DNA of 64,000 nucleotides from Leptospira neocaledonica (lineage in GTDB: Bacteria; Spirochaetota; Leptospiria; Leptospirales; Leptospiraceae): the NCBI RefSeq assembly GCF_002812205.1, contig NZ_NPEA01000002.1, forward strand, positions 372,001 through 436,000. The letters are read 5' to 3'. Position 1 is the stretch's first letter, and each line of letters opens with the position of its first letter. The notes under the pieces were generated by a model. The model was not told the origin of the DNA, made no database searches, and saw only the letters and a program-made list of their open reading frames with translations. A program made the translations under genes and the position numbers. This document shows positions 1-9,380 of the stretch, piece by piece.

Positions 1-2
1 CT

Positions 3-497
3 TTTGCAGGAATGTTTTTGATCTTAATCGAAAGTGTTGGTGAAAAGTTTCGTAAGATATCAAAAATCATATTATTTACGATCCTCTTTTATTCAGTATA
101 TATCAGTTTTTCTTATACCCAGATCTTAGCAAAATATGGAAGAAAGACCACTAAACTGAATGCGATCTATTTGGAACAAAAACCCGATTTAGTCGTGGTC
201 CAGATCAGGACTTACTCTCAGATTTTAGGTAAATATTTCTTCCAAACACCTTCCGTTTGGCTGATGAGAGAAGGTAATATCAAAAAATTCTTCTCCAAAA
301 ATGCACCTGGGCAATTCCGAAAGATTTTATTCGTTCAAACGAAAGCTTCTATCATAGAAAGTTTAAATGATTCAGATCCTTTTTTGAAAAATAAATATTA
401 TCAGAGTATCACCCAAACCTTAGGTCCCGATTTCAAAAAAGTTTGGTCGGAAAATAAAGAAGATGTTCTGATTTTTTCTATGGAAAGAGAGAAATAG
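3..497 (+). CDS. C-terminal part of an unidentified membrane protein (5' end outside window)
   Basis: The reading frame is open from base 3, before the first Met codon at base 12, so this is most likely the tail of a longer gene cut by the window edge. The visible part starts with a hydrophobic helix (about residues 18-36) followed by a charged, Lys-rich and soluble 120-residue tail without a motif I recognise. A single helix followed by a soluble tail would fit the end of a polytopic membrane enzyme of the glycosyltransferase type, but that is a guess. It ends at TAG and is followed by a hairpin and a convergent gene. Confidence 0.5.
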   Translation, partial: FAGMFLILIESVGEKFRKISKIILFTILFYSVYISFSYTQILAKYGRKTTKLNAIYLEQKPDLVVVQIRTYSQILGKYFFQTPSVWLMREGNIKKFFSKNAPGQFRKILFVQTKASIIESLNDSDPFLKNKYYQSITQTLGPDFKKVWSENKEDVLIFSMEREK

Positions 498-540
498 AAT
501 GTAACTTAACCAAGGGCGCTGAGGACTTTTCGCACAGAAT

Positions 541-577
541 ACTCGGAGCTCTGCACAGGATGTGCAGGCAACCGAGT
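541..577. other. Two-part intergenic hairpin
   Basis: ACTCGG at 541-546 pairs with CCGAGT at 572-577, and inside it CTGCAC at 551-556 pairs with GTGCAG at 562-567, leaving small internal bulges. It lies between two convergent genes, where a bidirectional terminator would be expected, but there is no T-run on either side. Confidence 0.4.
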
Positions 578-594
578 GTAGCTTTGTTCCAATC

Positions 595-1002
595 TTACTC
601 GTTCAAAAAGTAGAAGAAAAAGAATCCTGCTGCTTGTGCTCTTGGAATTCCAACTGCACTCCCGATCAAGGAACCATTTTTTCGCACGTCGCCATTGCTA
701 TCAATTCGTCCGATCAGACTTCCGTTCTTGCGTACATCTCCGCTGGAATCAATCGAACCCACTAGTGAACCGTTCATTCGAATGTCTCCGTTAGAGTCGA
801 TTCTGCCGATCAGGCTTCCGTTTTTCCGAACATCCCCGTTGGATTCAAATCTTCCCACAAGAGACCCGTTCAGCCTTACATCTCCACTGGAGTCGATACT
901 GCCAATAAGAGAGCCGTTCTTTCTCAGATCACCTGCCTGCAAGGAGCCCAAACCGGCGCTCACAAAGAGGACCACAGCTACGAGTTTCAAAATTGGTTTC
1001 AT
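595..1002 (-). CDS. Exported beta-flower-type repeat protein
   Basis: The 135-residue product has a signal peptide (about residues 1-23, ending LQAG) followed by five full and one partial copy of a 16-residue repeat with core GDVRKNGSLIG and linker RIDSN or SIDSS. At DNA level the period is 48 bases. The repeat pattern matches small Leptospira proteins annotated as 5-fold beta-flower proteins, in which each repeat forms a short hairpin arranged around an axis. The last 20 residues are hydrophobic and aromatic (a run of Phe) and break the repeat. Function is unknown; it is probably periplasmic or surface located. It is monocistronic and convergent with the upstream membrane-protein gene. Confidence 0.75.
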   Translation of the reverse strand: MKPILKLVAVVLFVSAGLGSLQAGDLRKNGSLIGSIDSSGDVRLNGSLVGRFESNGDVRKNGSLIGRIDSNGDIRMNGSLVGSIDSSGDVRKNGSLIGRIDSNGDVRKNGSLIGSAVGIPRAQAAGFFFFYFLNE

Positions 1003-1229
1003 TCATTTATCTCCGTTTTATATTCATAAGAAACAAGTATGGAAATAATTTTTGCGGGGTATTTTTTGAAAATGGATTGTTCCTTCCTCTTCTCCTGATC
1101 TCAGAGATCCAAGTCACACCTCTACTTTCGATTCATTGAATAAAATGTATTGTTCATTCCGTTTGCTGTAACTGAGTTGACTTTTGCGAGTAGAAGGTCC
1201 GAAGATCGATCGAGTTATAACGTTATTCG

Positions 1230-1535
1230 CTATTCCATATCCTCGTCGGACTCTAATTCCAGCTCACAAACCTTGGAATAGTATTTGGATTGTATTTCTT
1301 TTCTTTCTTTTATAATTCCAGAGATTGGAATATAAAAACTGGATTTAAGTCCGTACAATCTTCCATAAACTCCATCTCCTTTTTTATAAGAAACTCTGGA
1401 ATCGATACGAAATCGTAAGATTCTTTTTCCGATCATCTGGGCAGCGGCCAGGAACACTTGGTCCGAATCGAATAACTCCAGATAAAATTTAGGAAGAAGT
1501 CTAAATGTATTTTTTAAAAAAGACGTTTGGGTCAT
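1230..1535 (-). CDS. Hypothetical protein, 101 residues
   Basis: I do not recognise a family. The protein is basic in its first two thirds and ends with a strongly acidic tail (ELELESDEDME). The central part (IDSRVSYKKGDGVYGRLYGL) could form beta strands, and the layout is faintly like a PilZ-type beta barrel, but the motif residues are not clear. It has no signal peptide or membrane segment. It is divergent from the WYL regulator that follows, with about 150 bases between the two starts, so it could be a target of that regulator. Confidence 0.5.
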   Translation of the reverse strand: MTQTSFLKNTFRLLPKFYLELFDSDQVFLAAAQMIGKRILRFRIDSRVSYKKGDGVYGRLYGLKSSFYIPISGIIKERKEIQSKYYSKVCELELESDEDME

Positions 1536-1690
1536 ATAAAACCTATTCTATAGGAAGGGCTGGACAAACAGGTATCATCCGTCTTAAAATCCTGTGTTTT
1601 GGATTACGATTTAGTAAAAATAAGGGTCTGAAAAATTCCTTCTCAAATGATACGTATTTCTGATTGCCTCTAAATTTCCCGAAAGAAAGA

Positions 1691-2653
1691 ATGTCCGGCA
1701 TGAATCCAAGTACGAAAAAACTCCAAACCAAATTAGCGGTGATTCATCTTTTGCAGGAAAACAAAAGAATGAGCCTGGAGGATCTTTCTAAATATTCCGG
1801 TATCGATGATATAAAAGATCTCAAAAAGGAACTCGGAAAATTATATATGGTGGGTTCTTATCCTTATACTCCAGACCAATTTGTGGAATTGGACTATGAT
1901 GGAGAGACGATCGGTATTCGTATGCCTTTGAGTCTCGAGCAAGGTTTGGTATTAAGTGTAAAAGAATGGGCCACAATCCGGAAATTATTTTTGGAAGAAG
2001 ACGAAAAAGAAGCGGGTCCTTCCAGAAAAAAAATTCTGAAATCTATATTAGATAAAATTCATACAATTCTTCCTTCTGCAGGGATTCCTAGTGAAAATGA
2101 ATTAAAGAAAAATATCGAGGATTCTATTTCCGAAGGTAAATCTTTACAGATCAAATATCGTGCGCAGGGAGAATCGGAGCCCGGATCTAGGAAAGTGGAT
2201 CCTTGGGCTCTTCTAAGTTTTAGAGAAGAATATCTGATCGGCTATTGTCATTCTAGGAAAGCCCCCAGGACGTTTAGATTGGATTCTATTCTTCAATTGA
2301 ACAGAACTCAAGAGAATGTAGCAGAGATTCCGGATGCAGAAAGAAAGAATGCAATCTCTAAATTAAAAGAATTTGTCCAAGGAGGAGAAGGTGATCCGAA
2401 TTTTGCAGAGATCTATCATACTGCAGAAGTGTATTTTAATCTACATTCTCGCTTACATTTGGAAAGAACTACTGGCAAAAAGCAGATCGGAGATACCATA
2501 TATTATCTTTCTAAAGCAAGGATTCGGAACCAGGATTGGTTTTTGTCTGTTCTGAAAGGTTTTGGTCCGAATGTAATTCTTCATAGTCCACCTGCGTTAA
2601 AGGAAAGGATGACTGCATATTGGGAGACCATTTCTTCCGGTTCCGTCTATTAG
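1691..2653 (+). CDS. WYL-domain transcriptional regulator
   Basis: The 320-residue protein has an N-terminal helical, HTH-like part (residues 1-60, containing LEDLSKYSGI), a middle region, and a WYL-type domain around residues 150-220 with VDPWALLSFREEYLIGYC and a following RTFRLDSI. This is the usual PafC/DeoR-like plan, in which the WYL domain senses a ligand, often nucleic acid, and controls the HTH. I chose the ATG at 1691 because it follows a purine-rich GAAAGAAAG; an in-frame TTG at 1664 is the alternative. It lies 45 bases before ispE. The regulated genes cannot be read from the sequence. Confidence 0.75.
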   Translation: MSGMNPSTKKLQTKLAVIHLLQENKRMSLEDLSKYSGIDDIKDLKKELGKLYMVGSYPYTPDQFVELDYDGETIGIRMPLSLEQGLVLSVKEWATIRKLFLEEDEKEAGPSRKKILKSILDKIHTILPSAGIPSENELKKNIEDSISEGKSLQIKYRAQGESEPGSRKVDPWALLSFREEYLIGYCHSRKAPRTFRLDSILQLNRTQENVAEIPDAERKNAISKLKEFVQGGEGDPNFAEIYHTAEVYFNLHSRLHLERTTGKKQIGDTIYYLSKARIRNQDWFLSVLKGFGPNVILHSPPALKERMTAYWETISSGSVY

Positions 2654-2698
2654 GAATCGATTGACTCCTCGCTATTTAGAGTTGATTCAGGATATACC

Positions 2699-3592
2699 TT
2701 GCTTTCTCCCGCAAAGATCAACTTAGGGTTAGAGATCCCATATAAAAGGCCTGATGGATTTCATGAGATCCGAAGTGTATTCTTACGCATAAATTGGGGA
2801 GACGATATTCAGATAGAACCGATCTCTCCCGGATCTTTCGAGTTGGTTTCTAATAATCAGATCATTTTAGAAAAGAGACGTTTGTACGACGAAGTCTCTG
2901 AGAAAGGAGACTTAAGTAAAAATATCCTTTTCAAAACCTTCTCCAAGATCCGCGCACATTACAGGGAACTTCCGGGTGTCAGGATCCATCTTACAAAAAA
3001 AATTCCTCCTGCTGCAGGGCTTGGAGGTGGATCCACAAACGCTGCCTCACTTTTCTCTTTCTATTTCGGATTGAGTCCTGAGTTTCATTCGGATCATATT
3101 TTCAAACTGGCGGCCGAGATCGGAGCAGACGTTCCATTCTTCTTAGCCGAAAATCATTGTTTGGTGTCCGGAAAAGGTGAGATCTTGAAAGACATAGAAG
3201 TGCATCCTGGACAGGGAATTTTGGCTTTAACTCCTCAAGTGCTCTCGACCGCCGAAATGTACGCAGGTCTCAAAAAGCCTTTACAAGCCGACCCTCCCTC
3301 GAAAAGATGGATTTCTCTAGGCAATGACGTCGAGTTTTCTTTAAAAGAAGGGAATTGGGCGGCTTTGAGAGAAAAGCTCGTAAACGACTTCGAGCCTCTT
3401 GCCTTCCAAAAGTTTCCCCAACTGGGGAAATTAAAGGAAAGTTTTTTGGCGAATGGAGCTAGTTACTCCTCCTTAACCGGATCCGGATCTTGTGTCTATG
3501 GTTTGGTGCAGGGATTGGAAATACGGGAAGAGCTGTTCGCCAAAATGCAAACGGAATTTCCCGACCTTACGTTTGTAAGCTTTAATTATTAA
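2699..3592 (+). CDS. ispE: 4-diphosphocytidyl-2-C-methyl-D-erythritol kinase
   Basis: This GHMP-family kinase phosphorylates CDP-ME in the MEP route to isoprenoids. The N-terminus SPAKINLGLEI and the ATP-binding glycine loop PPAAGLGGGSTNAA (about residues 103-116) are both diagnostic, and a late glycine motif LTGSGSCVYG is present near residue 265. Length (297) is normal. The start is TTG at 2699, because the conserved SPAKINLGL begins at the third residue and no ATG is close by; AGGA sits upstream. The gene is followed after 10 bases by tRNA-Gln and probably shares its transcript. Confidence 0.95.
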   Translation: MLSPAKINLGLEIPYKRPDGFHEIRSVFLRINWGDDIQIEPISPGSFELVSNNQIILEKRRLYDEVSEKGDLSKNILFKTFSKIRAHYRELPGVRIHLTKKIPPAAGLGGGSTNAASLFSFYFGLSPEFHSDHIFKLAAEIGADVPFFLAENHCLVSGKGEILKDIEVHPGQGILALTPQVLSTAEMYAGLKKPLQADPPSKRWISLGNDVEFSLKEGNWAALREKLVNDFEPLAFQKFPQLGKLKESFLANGASYSSLTGSGSCVYGLVQGLEIREELFAKMQTEFPDLTFVSFNY

Positions 3593-3602
3593 AGAACGAA
3601 AC

Positions 3603-3678
<76 letters not shown>

Positions 3679-3703
3679 CTGTTTGATTTCACCGGATTAC
3701 TGA

Positions 3704-4459
3704 ATGGACGCCAAAAAGGAAGCAGTCGCCGTAGTATTAGCTGCGGGAAAGGGAACCCGCATGAAGACGGAGCTCCCAAAGGTGGCTGTTCCTTTAAATG
3801 GAAAGCCCCTTTTAAACCATGTTATCGATCACCTCAAAGAGGCTGGGATCCATGACATAGTCATAGTTGTAGGTTATAAAAAAGAAGAAGTCCAAGCACT
3901 TTGTGCAGGAATTCCCGGCATTCGTTTTGCCGAACAAAAAGAACAATTAGGCACGGCTCATGCAGTATTAAGTGCCGAAGAATTTGTTAAATCCCATAAA
4001 GGTCCTATCCTTGTAGCTTGCGGTGATGTTCCTATGATCACTGGGGAAACATTCGGTTCTCTCGTTTCCACTCATGTCCAAAATGAATTCTCCGCTACAC
4101 TTCTTTCGGCAAAGGTAGATATTCCTACCGGTTACGGAAGGATCGTTCGTAATTCTTCCGGAGAAGTCACCGCAATCGTTGAAGAAAAAGACGCGGATGC
4201 GGAACAGAAAAAAATAAACGAGATCAACACCGGAACTTATGTTTTCAGTTCCGAAATTCTTTTCGAATCTCTAAGAAAAATCGGAAACAGCAACGCTCAG
4301 GGAGAATATTATCTTCCTGATCTTGTTGAGTTGTATAAAAAAGAAGGAAAAAAGTTGGGCGCAGTGATTCTTAAAAACAGCGGAGAAAGCCAAGGTGTGA
4401 ATTCTCCTGCAGACCTGGAAAACTTAGCGGCAGTTTTGAACGGAGCAGTTGCAAAATGA
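3704..4459 (+). CDS. Single-domain GlmU-type sugar-1-phosphate uridylyltransferase
   Basis: The N-terminus [18 protein letters not shown] is the nucleotidyltransferase signature of GlmU, and [18 protein letters not shown] and INTGTYVF follow in the expected order. It should form UDP-GlcNAc from GlcNAc-1-P and UTP. The protein is only 251 residues, against about 450 for bifunctional GlmU, and stops where the left-handed beta-helix acetyltransferase domain would begin. No hexapeptide repeats remain. Acetylation would have to come from another protein, for which the gene at 38148 is a candidate. Its stop codon overlaps the prs start (ATGA), so the two are probably translationally coupled. Confidence 0.85.
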   Translation: MDAKKEAVAVVLAAGKGTRMKTELPKVAVPLNGKPLLNHVIDHLKEAGIHDIVIVVGYKKEEVQALCAGIPGIRFAEQKEQLGTAHAVLSAEEFVKSHKGPILVACGDVPMITGETFGSLVSTHVQNEFSATLLSAKVDIPTGYGRIVRNSSGEVTAIVEEKDADAEQKKINEINTGTYVFSSEILFESLRKIGNSNAQGEYYLPDLVELYKKEGKKLGAVILKNSGESQGVNSPADLENLAAVLNGAVAK

Positions 4460-5397
4460 GCAGCACTAATATCGCAGTTTTTTCGGGATCTTCTAATCGT
4501 ACGATCGCAAATGAAATTTGCCAAGAGCTTGGAATAGAGCCGGGCAAAATTAATCTTCGTAAATTTTCCGACGGAGAAATCGCAGTTAAGATAGAAGAGA
4601 ACGTAAGAGGAAGAGACGTATTTTTAATCCAGTCCACTTCTGCTCCCGCAAACGATAATCTGATGGAATTACTTTTGATAATGGACGCGTTAAGACGTGC
4701 TTCTGCAAAAAGTATTTCGGTCGTTGTTCCTTATTATGGTTACGGACGCCAAGATAGAAAAGCGGAACCAAGAGTTCCGATTTCCGCAAGAGTAGTTGCG
4801 GATCTGATCGAGACCTTAGGACCGACCAGAGTTATCGTTATGGACCTTCATGCGGACCAGATCCAAGGTTTCTTTAAGGTGCCTGTGGATAATTTACATT
4901 TCAGTCCTGTACTTGTAGAATACATTTTAAGCAAGAAATTCGAAGATCTAGTCATCGTTTCTCCCGACTCCGGCGGTGCGGAAAGAGCAAGATCTTTCGG
5001 TAAAAAGGTAAACGCAACCTTAGCGATCATAGACAAAAGAAGACCTAAGGCGAACGTTTCAGAAGTGATGAATGTAATCGGAGAGATAGAAGGTAAGAAT
5101 TGTATCCTTCTGGATGATATGATCGACACTGCGGGCACAATCTGTAAAGCTGCCGACGCTCTCTTAAAAAATGGAGCCAAGTCAGTATATTGTGCGGCTA
5201 CTCACGGAGTTCTTTCCGGAGAAGCTATTGATCGTTTGAATGCTACACCTTTTACTGAGGTTGTATTGTCCAATACGATTGAAATTCCAGAATCCAAGAG
5301 AATTGCTAAGTTAAAAACTCTTTCCGTAGCTCCGTTATTCGCAGCTGCGATCCAGAGAATATCGACCAATCAATCGGTCAGCGATCTATTTATATAA
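4456..5397 (+). CDS. prs: Ribose-phosphate pyrophosphokinase
   Basis: The enzyme makes PRPP from ribose-5-phosphate and ATP for nucleotide, His and Trp synthesis. It has the N-terminal [10 protein letters not shown], the regulatory and ATP segment [11 protein letters not shown], the flexible catalytic loop [11 protein letters not shown] and the PRPP-binding loop [13 protein letters not shown] (about residues 218-230). At 313 residues it is a standard class I enzyme. The start overlaps the previous gene by four bases, and rplY follows 18 bases downstream, as in the common prs-rplY-pth order. Confidence 0.96.
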   Translation: MSSTNIAVFSGSSNRTIANEICQELGIEPGKINLRKFSDGEIAVKIEENVRGRDVFLIQSTSAPANDNLMELLLIMDALRRASAKSISVVVPYYGYGRQDRKAEPRVPISARVVADLIETLGPTRVIVMDLHADQIQGFFKVPVDNLHFSPVLVEYILSKKFEDLVIVSPDSGGAERARSFGKKVNATLAIIDKRRPKANVSEVMNVIGEIEGKNCILLDDMIDTAGTICKAADALLKNGAKSVYCAATHGVLSGEAIDRLNATPFTEVVLSNTIEIPESKRIAKLKTLSVAPLFAAAIQRISTNQSVSDLFI

Positions 5398-5415
5398 GAA
5401 ACAAGGGTAAAAACC

Positions 5416-6039
5416 ATGAGCCACAAATTAGTTGTTACAAAAAGGACTGAAACCGGCAAGAACGTGAATAATCGTCTTCGTGCCGCTGGACAAGTCCCTA
5501 TTAACATTATCGGAGGCGGAAATGCCGCATCCGGTTCCGTAAACGAGAAAGAACTTGAAAAACTAGTTCATTCCGGGATCCGTCAATCCACTCTGATCGA
5601 GTTGGAAGTAGAGGGACAAGGAGTCCAAAAGGTTTTCGTAAAAGAAGTACAACGTTTCCCTGAGATCGACAGGATTCGCCACGTAGACTTCTACAAAGTA
5701 GAGCCTGGTAAAAAAATCGTTACTAAGATCGGAATTCGCACCGAAGGAACTGCAAAAGGTTCTAAGATGGGTGGCCAATTCGACCATTTGATCCACGAGA
5801 TCCGTGTAAAAACTGTTCCTGAGGATCTGGTTGAGACTCTAGTTCTAGACGTAACCGATCTAGATGTAGGCGATTTTATCAAAGTTAGTAACCTAAAAGT
5901 TCCTGCAAGTTGGGAAATTTTGGTTAACGGAGATCCGATCGTAGCAGCAGTTCTAAAAACCAAAGCTTTACTTGCTCAAGAAAGAGCAGAAGCTAAGGAA
6001 GCTGCTGGAGCAAAACCTGCAGGTAAAAAAGGGAAATAA
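5416..6039 (+). CDS. rplY: 50S ribosomal protein L25 / Ctc
   Basis: This is the long, two-domain (Ctc/TL5-like) form of L25, which binds 5S rRNA. The N-terminal L25 domain (residues 1-95) starts with KLVVTKRTETGKNVNNRLRAAGQVP and includes IRHVDFYKVEPGKK. A beta-rich C-terminal TL5-type domain follows (about 100-185), then an Ala/Lys-rich tail. At 207 residues the length is typical of the Ctc class. It sits between prs and pth, the usual setting. Confidence 0.93.
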   Translation: MSHKLVVTKRTETGKNVNNRLRAAGQVPINIIGGGNAASGSVNEKELEKLVHSGIRQSTLIELEVEGQGVQKVFVKEVQRFPEIDRIRHVDFYKVEPGKKIVTKIGIRTEGTAKGSKMGGQFDHLIHEIRVKTVPEDLVETLVLDVTDLDVGDFIKVSNLKVPASWEILVNGDPIVAAVLKTKALLAQERAEAKEAAGAKPAGKKGK

Positions 6040-6081
6040 TTTCCCCGTCCCGAGATCTAAAAATTTGGAGTACGTTATTGT

Positions 6082-6651
6082 ATGAAGCTAATCGTCGGAT
6101 TGGGTAATCCCGGAGATAAATACAATAATAACCGAGCGAATATCGGCTTCAAAATTTTGGACGTGATCGCGAATAATATCAACGTCGAGATCAAGACTAA
6201 AAAGAAAAAGTCTTTGATCGGGCGAGGTGATTTCGAAGGAGAAGAGGTTGTATTATTAAAACCTCAGACCTTCAGCGATCTATCGGGAGAATCCGTTTTG
6301 TACATAGCTTCCTTCCTGAAAATTCAGGTGCAGGATATCCTAGTAATCCACGAAGATTGGACCTTACCCTTGGGTAAAATTGTCGTGGATAAGGGAGCTA
6401 ACGGAAACGAGAACCCTGGGATCAAATCAGTGATCCAATCCTTACGTTCTCCGAATTTTATTCGCATCCGAATTGGGATAGGCAACGAAGAGTTCGATGC
6501 CGACAGTTCTAATCTGGACGGATTTTTAAAGGAAGATTTCCAACCTTTGGAAAACTTAAGTCTGATCCAGATAATCAACGACGCGGAAGCCGCAATTCGT
6601 TCCATTAGTTTGGGCGATATCGAAGACGTGATCGAAAAATACAGATTGTAA
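6082..6651 (+). CDS. pth: Peptidyl-tRNA hydrolase family protein with altered active site
   Basis: The fold and position are those of Pth, which recycles peptidyl-tRNA: N-terminus KLIVGLGNPGDKY, length 189, directly after rplY. Key residues differ. By alignment to the E. coli enzyme, Asn10 is kept (N9), but catalytic His20 is Ala19 (NNRANIGF), Asn68 is Asp66 (FSDLSGE in place of xMNLSGE), Asp93 is Glu91 (IHEDW) and His113 is Glu110 (GNENPG). With the catalytic His missing, ordinary hydrolase activity is doubtful. It may be a degenerate paralogue, may have another role, or this lineage may use a modified mechanism. The frame is intact and there is no sign of pseudogene decay. Confidence 0.8.
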   Translation: MKLIVGLGNPGDKYNNNRANIGFKILDVIANNINVEIKTKKKKSLIGRGDFEGEEVVLLKPQTFSDLSGESVLYIASFLKIQVQDILVIHEDWTLPLGKIVVDKGANGNENPGIKSVIQSLRSPNFIRIRIGIGNEEFDADSSNLDGFLKEDFQPLENLSLIQIINDAEAAIRSISLGDIEDVIEKYRL

Positions 6652-6916
6652 GATCTGGTTTTTCTGAAAAAAATCCGTAACTGGTCCGAATAAATTTCTT
6701 TTATCTAATTTTCCTCTCGGTTCCGTCGAGATCTAAAAATCCTTTACTTTTCCGGAAAAAAAGGGACTCTGATTAATGGGGAACCTTTTGTAAGAAATTG
6801 GTTTCCAAAGAGTATATACCGGTTTACGATTCCGGCAGGTTCAATGCCTGTTTCCTTTAGTCTAATCTACGGGAAGAATGTGGCTCCGAAGAGATGGCGG
6901 AGCTTGGGAGTTACAC

Positions 6917-8893
6917 ATGAATAACAATAATAAAGGTCTTAGATTACTTATACTTTTCATTTTAGTAATCCTAGGATTAGCACTTCTTGTACCGCAGATC
7001 CAGACTGCTCTGGGCAAACCTAGAATATTACCGTTTTCTCAATTTATGAATATGGTAGAACCGGACGCTTCTTCCAAACCGAAGGGCAAGCTGGTTAAGA
7101 CTACGGACTCTAACTTCCCTGGCTGTGATAAGCTGGTGTTAGAAGGAGATATGATTAAAGGATGTTACGAACCGTTTGAAGAAGGTTCCGCAAAAACTCC
7201 TGTTCGTTTCGAGACAAGGATCGCTCCTATCGACAAAGAATTCCTTTCTTCTTTAAGAAAAACGAATATCGATCTGGAAGTAGTTCCTTCTGAGAACGGA
7301 CACGGATTCGGAATGTTAAGTTCATTCCTTCTCATCGCGGTGATCGGTATTTTCGTATTTTACTTTTTCATTATGCGCCAAGTCCAGTCTACCGGTAATA
7401 AGGCTTTTTCTTTCGGAAAATCCAAAGCTAAGATGACTGTGGATCCTAAGGTTAAGGTAAGTTTCGCAGACGTTGCAGGTTGCGAAGAAGCCAAAACCGA
7501 ATTGGTCGAAATTATAGAATTTTTAAAAGACCCTAAAAAGTTCCAAGCTATGGGTGCAAGAATCCCAACCGGAGTTCTTTTGGTGGGTCCTCCCGGAACA
7601 GGTAAAACTCTTCTCGCAAGAGCAGTTGCAGGAGAAGCTGGAGTACCATTCTTCAGTATTTCCGGTTCCGACTTCGTTGAAATGTTCGTAGGTGTGGGAG
7701 CTTCTCGTGTTCGAGATCTATTCGAACAAGGTAAGAAAAATTCTCCATGTATCATCTTTATAGATGAGATCGATGCAGTGGGAAGATTGAGAGGAGCCGG
7801 ATGGGGCGGTGGTCATGACGAAAGAGAACAGACCCTAAACCAAATGCTCGTTGAGATGGACGGATTCGAGAAGAACGAAGGTGTGATCGTAATGGCAGCT
7901 ACCAACCGCGCTGACGTTTTAGATCCTGCGTTACTCAGACCGGGACGTTTTGATAGACAAGTCATCGTGGATCTTCCGGATCTGAACGGTAGAGAACAGA
8001 TCCTAAAAGTTCACTCCAGAAAAGTTCCTTTAACCAGTGATATCTCTTTGAATTCTATCGCAAGAGGAACCCCTGGATTTACAGGTGCAGATCTTTCTAA
8101 CCTGATCAATGAGGCAGCTCTACTTGCAGCACGTAAGAATAAAAAACGTGTAACCCAAGAAGAATTAGAAGAAGCTCGTGACAAAGTGATGATGGGCCCT
8201 GAGCGCAGATCCTTCTTCATTTCCGAAAAGGAAAAAGAGGTGATTGCATATCACGAAGCAGGTCACGCAATCTTAGGAACACTTCTGGCTTATACGGAAC
8301 CTGTTCACAAGGTGACCATTATTCCAAGGGGAAGGGCATTAGGTCTTACACAATCTCTTCCTACAGAAGACAAACATATTCATACAAAAGCATACTGGTT
8401 GGATCAGATCGTAGTTTGTATGGGCGGGTTCATCGCAGAAGAATACAAATTCAAAATGACTTCTACCGGTTCCAGCAACGATATCCAACAAGCTACCAAT
8501 ATCGCAAGAAGAATGGTCTGTGATTGGGGAATGTCGGAAAAACTGGGCACAATCAATTATGGCAGCGGCCACGAAAGTCCTTTCTTAGGAAGGGACATGG
8601 GCCAAAGTAATAAGGCTTATAGCGAAGAATTTGCAGCCATGATCGACAAGGAAATCCGCAATATAGTGCAGACCTGCCTCGACAAAGGCCGGGAACTAGT
8701 TCGTAAAAACTCCACCAAGTTCGAAAATCTTGCAAAAGCGCTTCTTGCAAAAGAAACAGTGGCTCACGATGAGTTGATGGCAATTGTTCATCCTGCTCAC
8801 GAAGAAACTAAAAAGAAAACGGAACGTTCTAACAAAAAGGAGAAGGCGGGAGAAATTCCGAGCAAACCCGCATATTCTACCGGCATTGAATGA
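6917..8893 (+). CDS. ftsH: ATP-dependent zinc metalloprotease FtsH
   Basis: This membrane-anchored AAA+ protease degrades unassembled membrane proteins and short-lived regulators. In order: TM1 (about residues 8-25), an external domain, TM2 (about 135-155), Walker [10 protein letters not shown], Walker [10 protein letters not shown], second region of homology [21 protein letters not shown], and the zinc motif HEAGH. The tail is basic and hydrophilic. I chose the ATG at 6917 because GGGAG lies seven bases upstream and the TM1 spacing is usual; an ATG at 6878 would add 13 residues. The last four bases overlap the EVE gene. The 226 bases before it hold no obvious riboswitch. Confidence 0.95.
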   Translation: MNNNNKGLRLLILFILVILGLALLVPQIQTALGKPRILPFSQFMNMVEPDASSKPKGKLVKTTDSNFPGCDKLVLEGDMIKGCYEPFEEGSAKTPVRFETRIAPIDKEFLSSLRKTNIDLEVVPSENGHGFGMLSSFLLIAVIGIFVFYFFIMRQVQSTGNKAFSFGKSKAKMTVDPKVKVSFADVAGCEEAKTELVEIIEFLKDPKKFQAMGARIPTGVLLVGPPGTGKTLLARAVAGEAGVPFFSISGSDFVEMFVGVGASRVRDLFEQGKKNSPCIIFIDEIDAVGRLRGAGWGGGHDEREQTLNQMLVEMDGFEKNEGVIVMAATNRADVLDPALLRPGRFDRQVIVDLPDLNGREQILKVHSRKVPLTSDISLNSIARGTPGFTGADLSNLINEAALLAARKNKKRVTQEELEEARDKVMMGPERRSFFISEKEKEVIAYHEAGHAILGTLLAYTEPVHKVTIIPRGRALGLTQSLPTEDKHIHTKAYWLDQIVVCMGGFIAEEYKFKMTSTGSSNDIQQATNIARRMVCDWGMSEKLGTINYGSGHESPFLGRDMGQSNKAYSEEFAAMIDKEIRNIVQTCLDKGRELVRKNSTKFENLAKALLAKETVAHDELMAIVHPAHEETKKKTERSNKKEKAGEIPSKPAYSTGIE

Positions 8894-9369
8894 AATATTG
8901 GCTTTTTAAAACCGAGCCCGACGTTTTTTCCATTGATACTTTGGCTTCTTCTCCCGGCAAAACAGCGCCTTGGGAGGGAGTCAGAGGTTATGGAGCGAGA
9001 AATTACCTAAGGGATGAGATCAAAAAAAAGGATCTCATCCTATTCTACCATAGTAGTTGTAAACCTCCTCATGTGGCAGGACTTGCGGAAGTAGTCAAAG
9101 AGGGATATCCGGATCATTTTGCTTTCGATAAGAAACATAAGTATTATGATCCAAAAAGTGATCCACAAAAACCGACCTGGTTCATGGTAGATGTGAAATT
9201 TAAGGAAAAATTTTCTCGCCCAATTTCGCTAGAAGAATTAAGATCCCACGGGCAACTAAAAGGAATGGTCCTTTTGCAGCCAGGTGGTAGACTTTCGATC
9301 CAACCGGTTAGCGAAGAACATTTTCATTATATTTGTAAATTGGCCGGGGCAAAAAGTCTCCTCGGTTAG
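8890..9369 (+). CDS. EVE-domain protein
   Basis: The whole 159-residue protein is one EVE domain: [16 protein letters not shown] at the start, W28[10 protein letters not shown], then DLILFYHSS and the [13 protein letters not shown] segment. EVE domains are PUA-like folds that bind modified bases in DNA or RNA; bacterial stand-alone versions have no settled substrate. Translation is likely coupled to ftsH through the ATGA overlap. No accessory domain is attached. Confidence 0.88.
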   Translation: MKYWLFKTEPDVFSIDTLASSPGKTAPWEGVRGYGARNYLRDEIKKKDLILFYHSSCKPPHVAGLAEVVKEGYPDHFAFDKKHKYYDPKSDPQKPTWFMVDVKFKEKFSRPISLEELRSHGQLKGMVLLQPGGRLSIQPVSEEHFHYICKLAGAKSLLG

Positions 9370-9380
9370 GGAGATTTTTG

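Noticed and set aside
562..1048. Plus-strand frames opposite the beta-flower gene
   Set aside because: They are antisense products of the repeats; the minus-strand protein has a signal peptide and a regular repeat, the plus-strand frames do not.
1543..1731. 62-residue minus-strand frame overlapping the WYL gene start
   Set aside because: No recognisable motif, overlaps the start of a well-supported gene and has no ribosome-binding site.
6652..6916. Possible riboswitch or leader before ftsH
   Set aside because: I saw a small CAGG/CCTG stem but no conserved riboswitch core or terminator-antiterminator pair.
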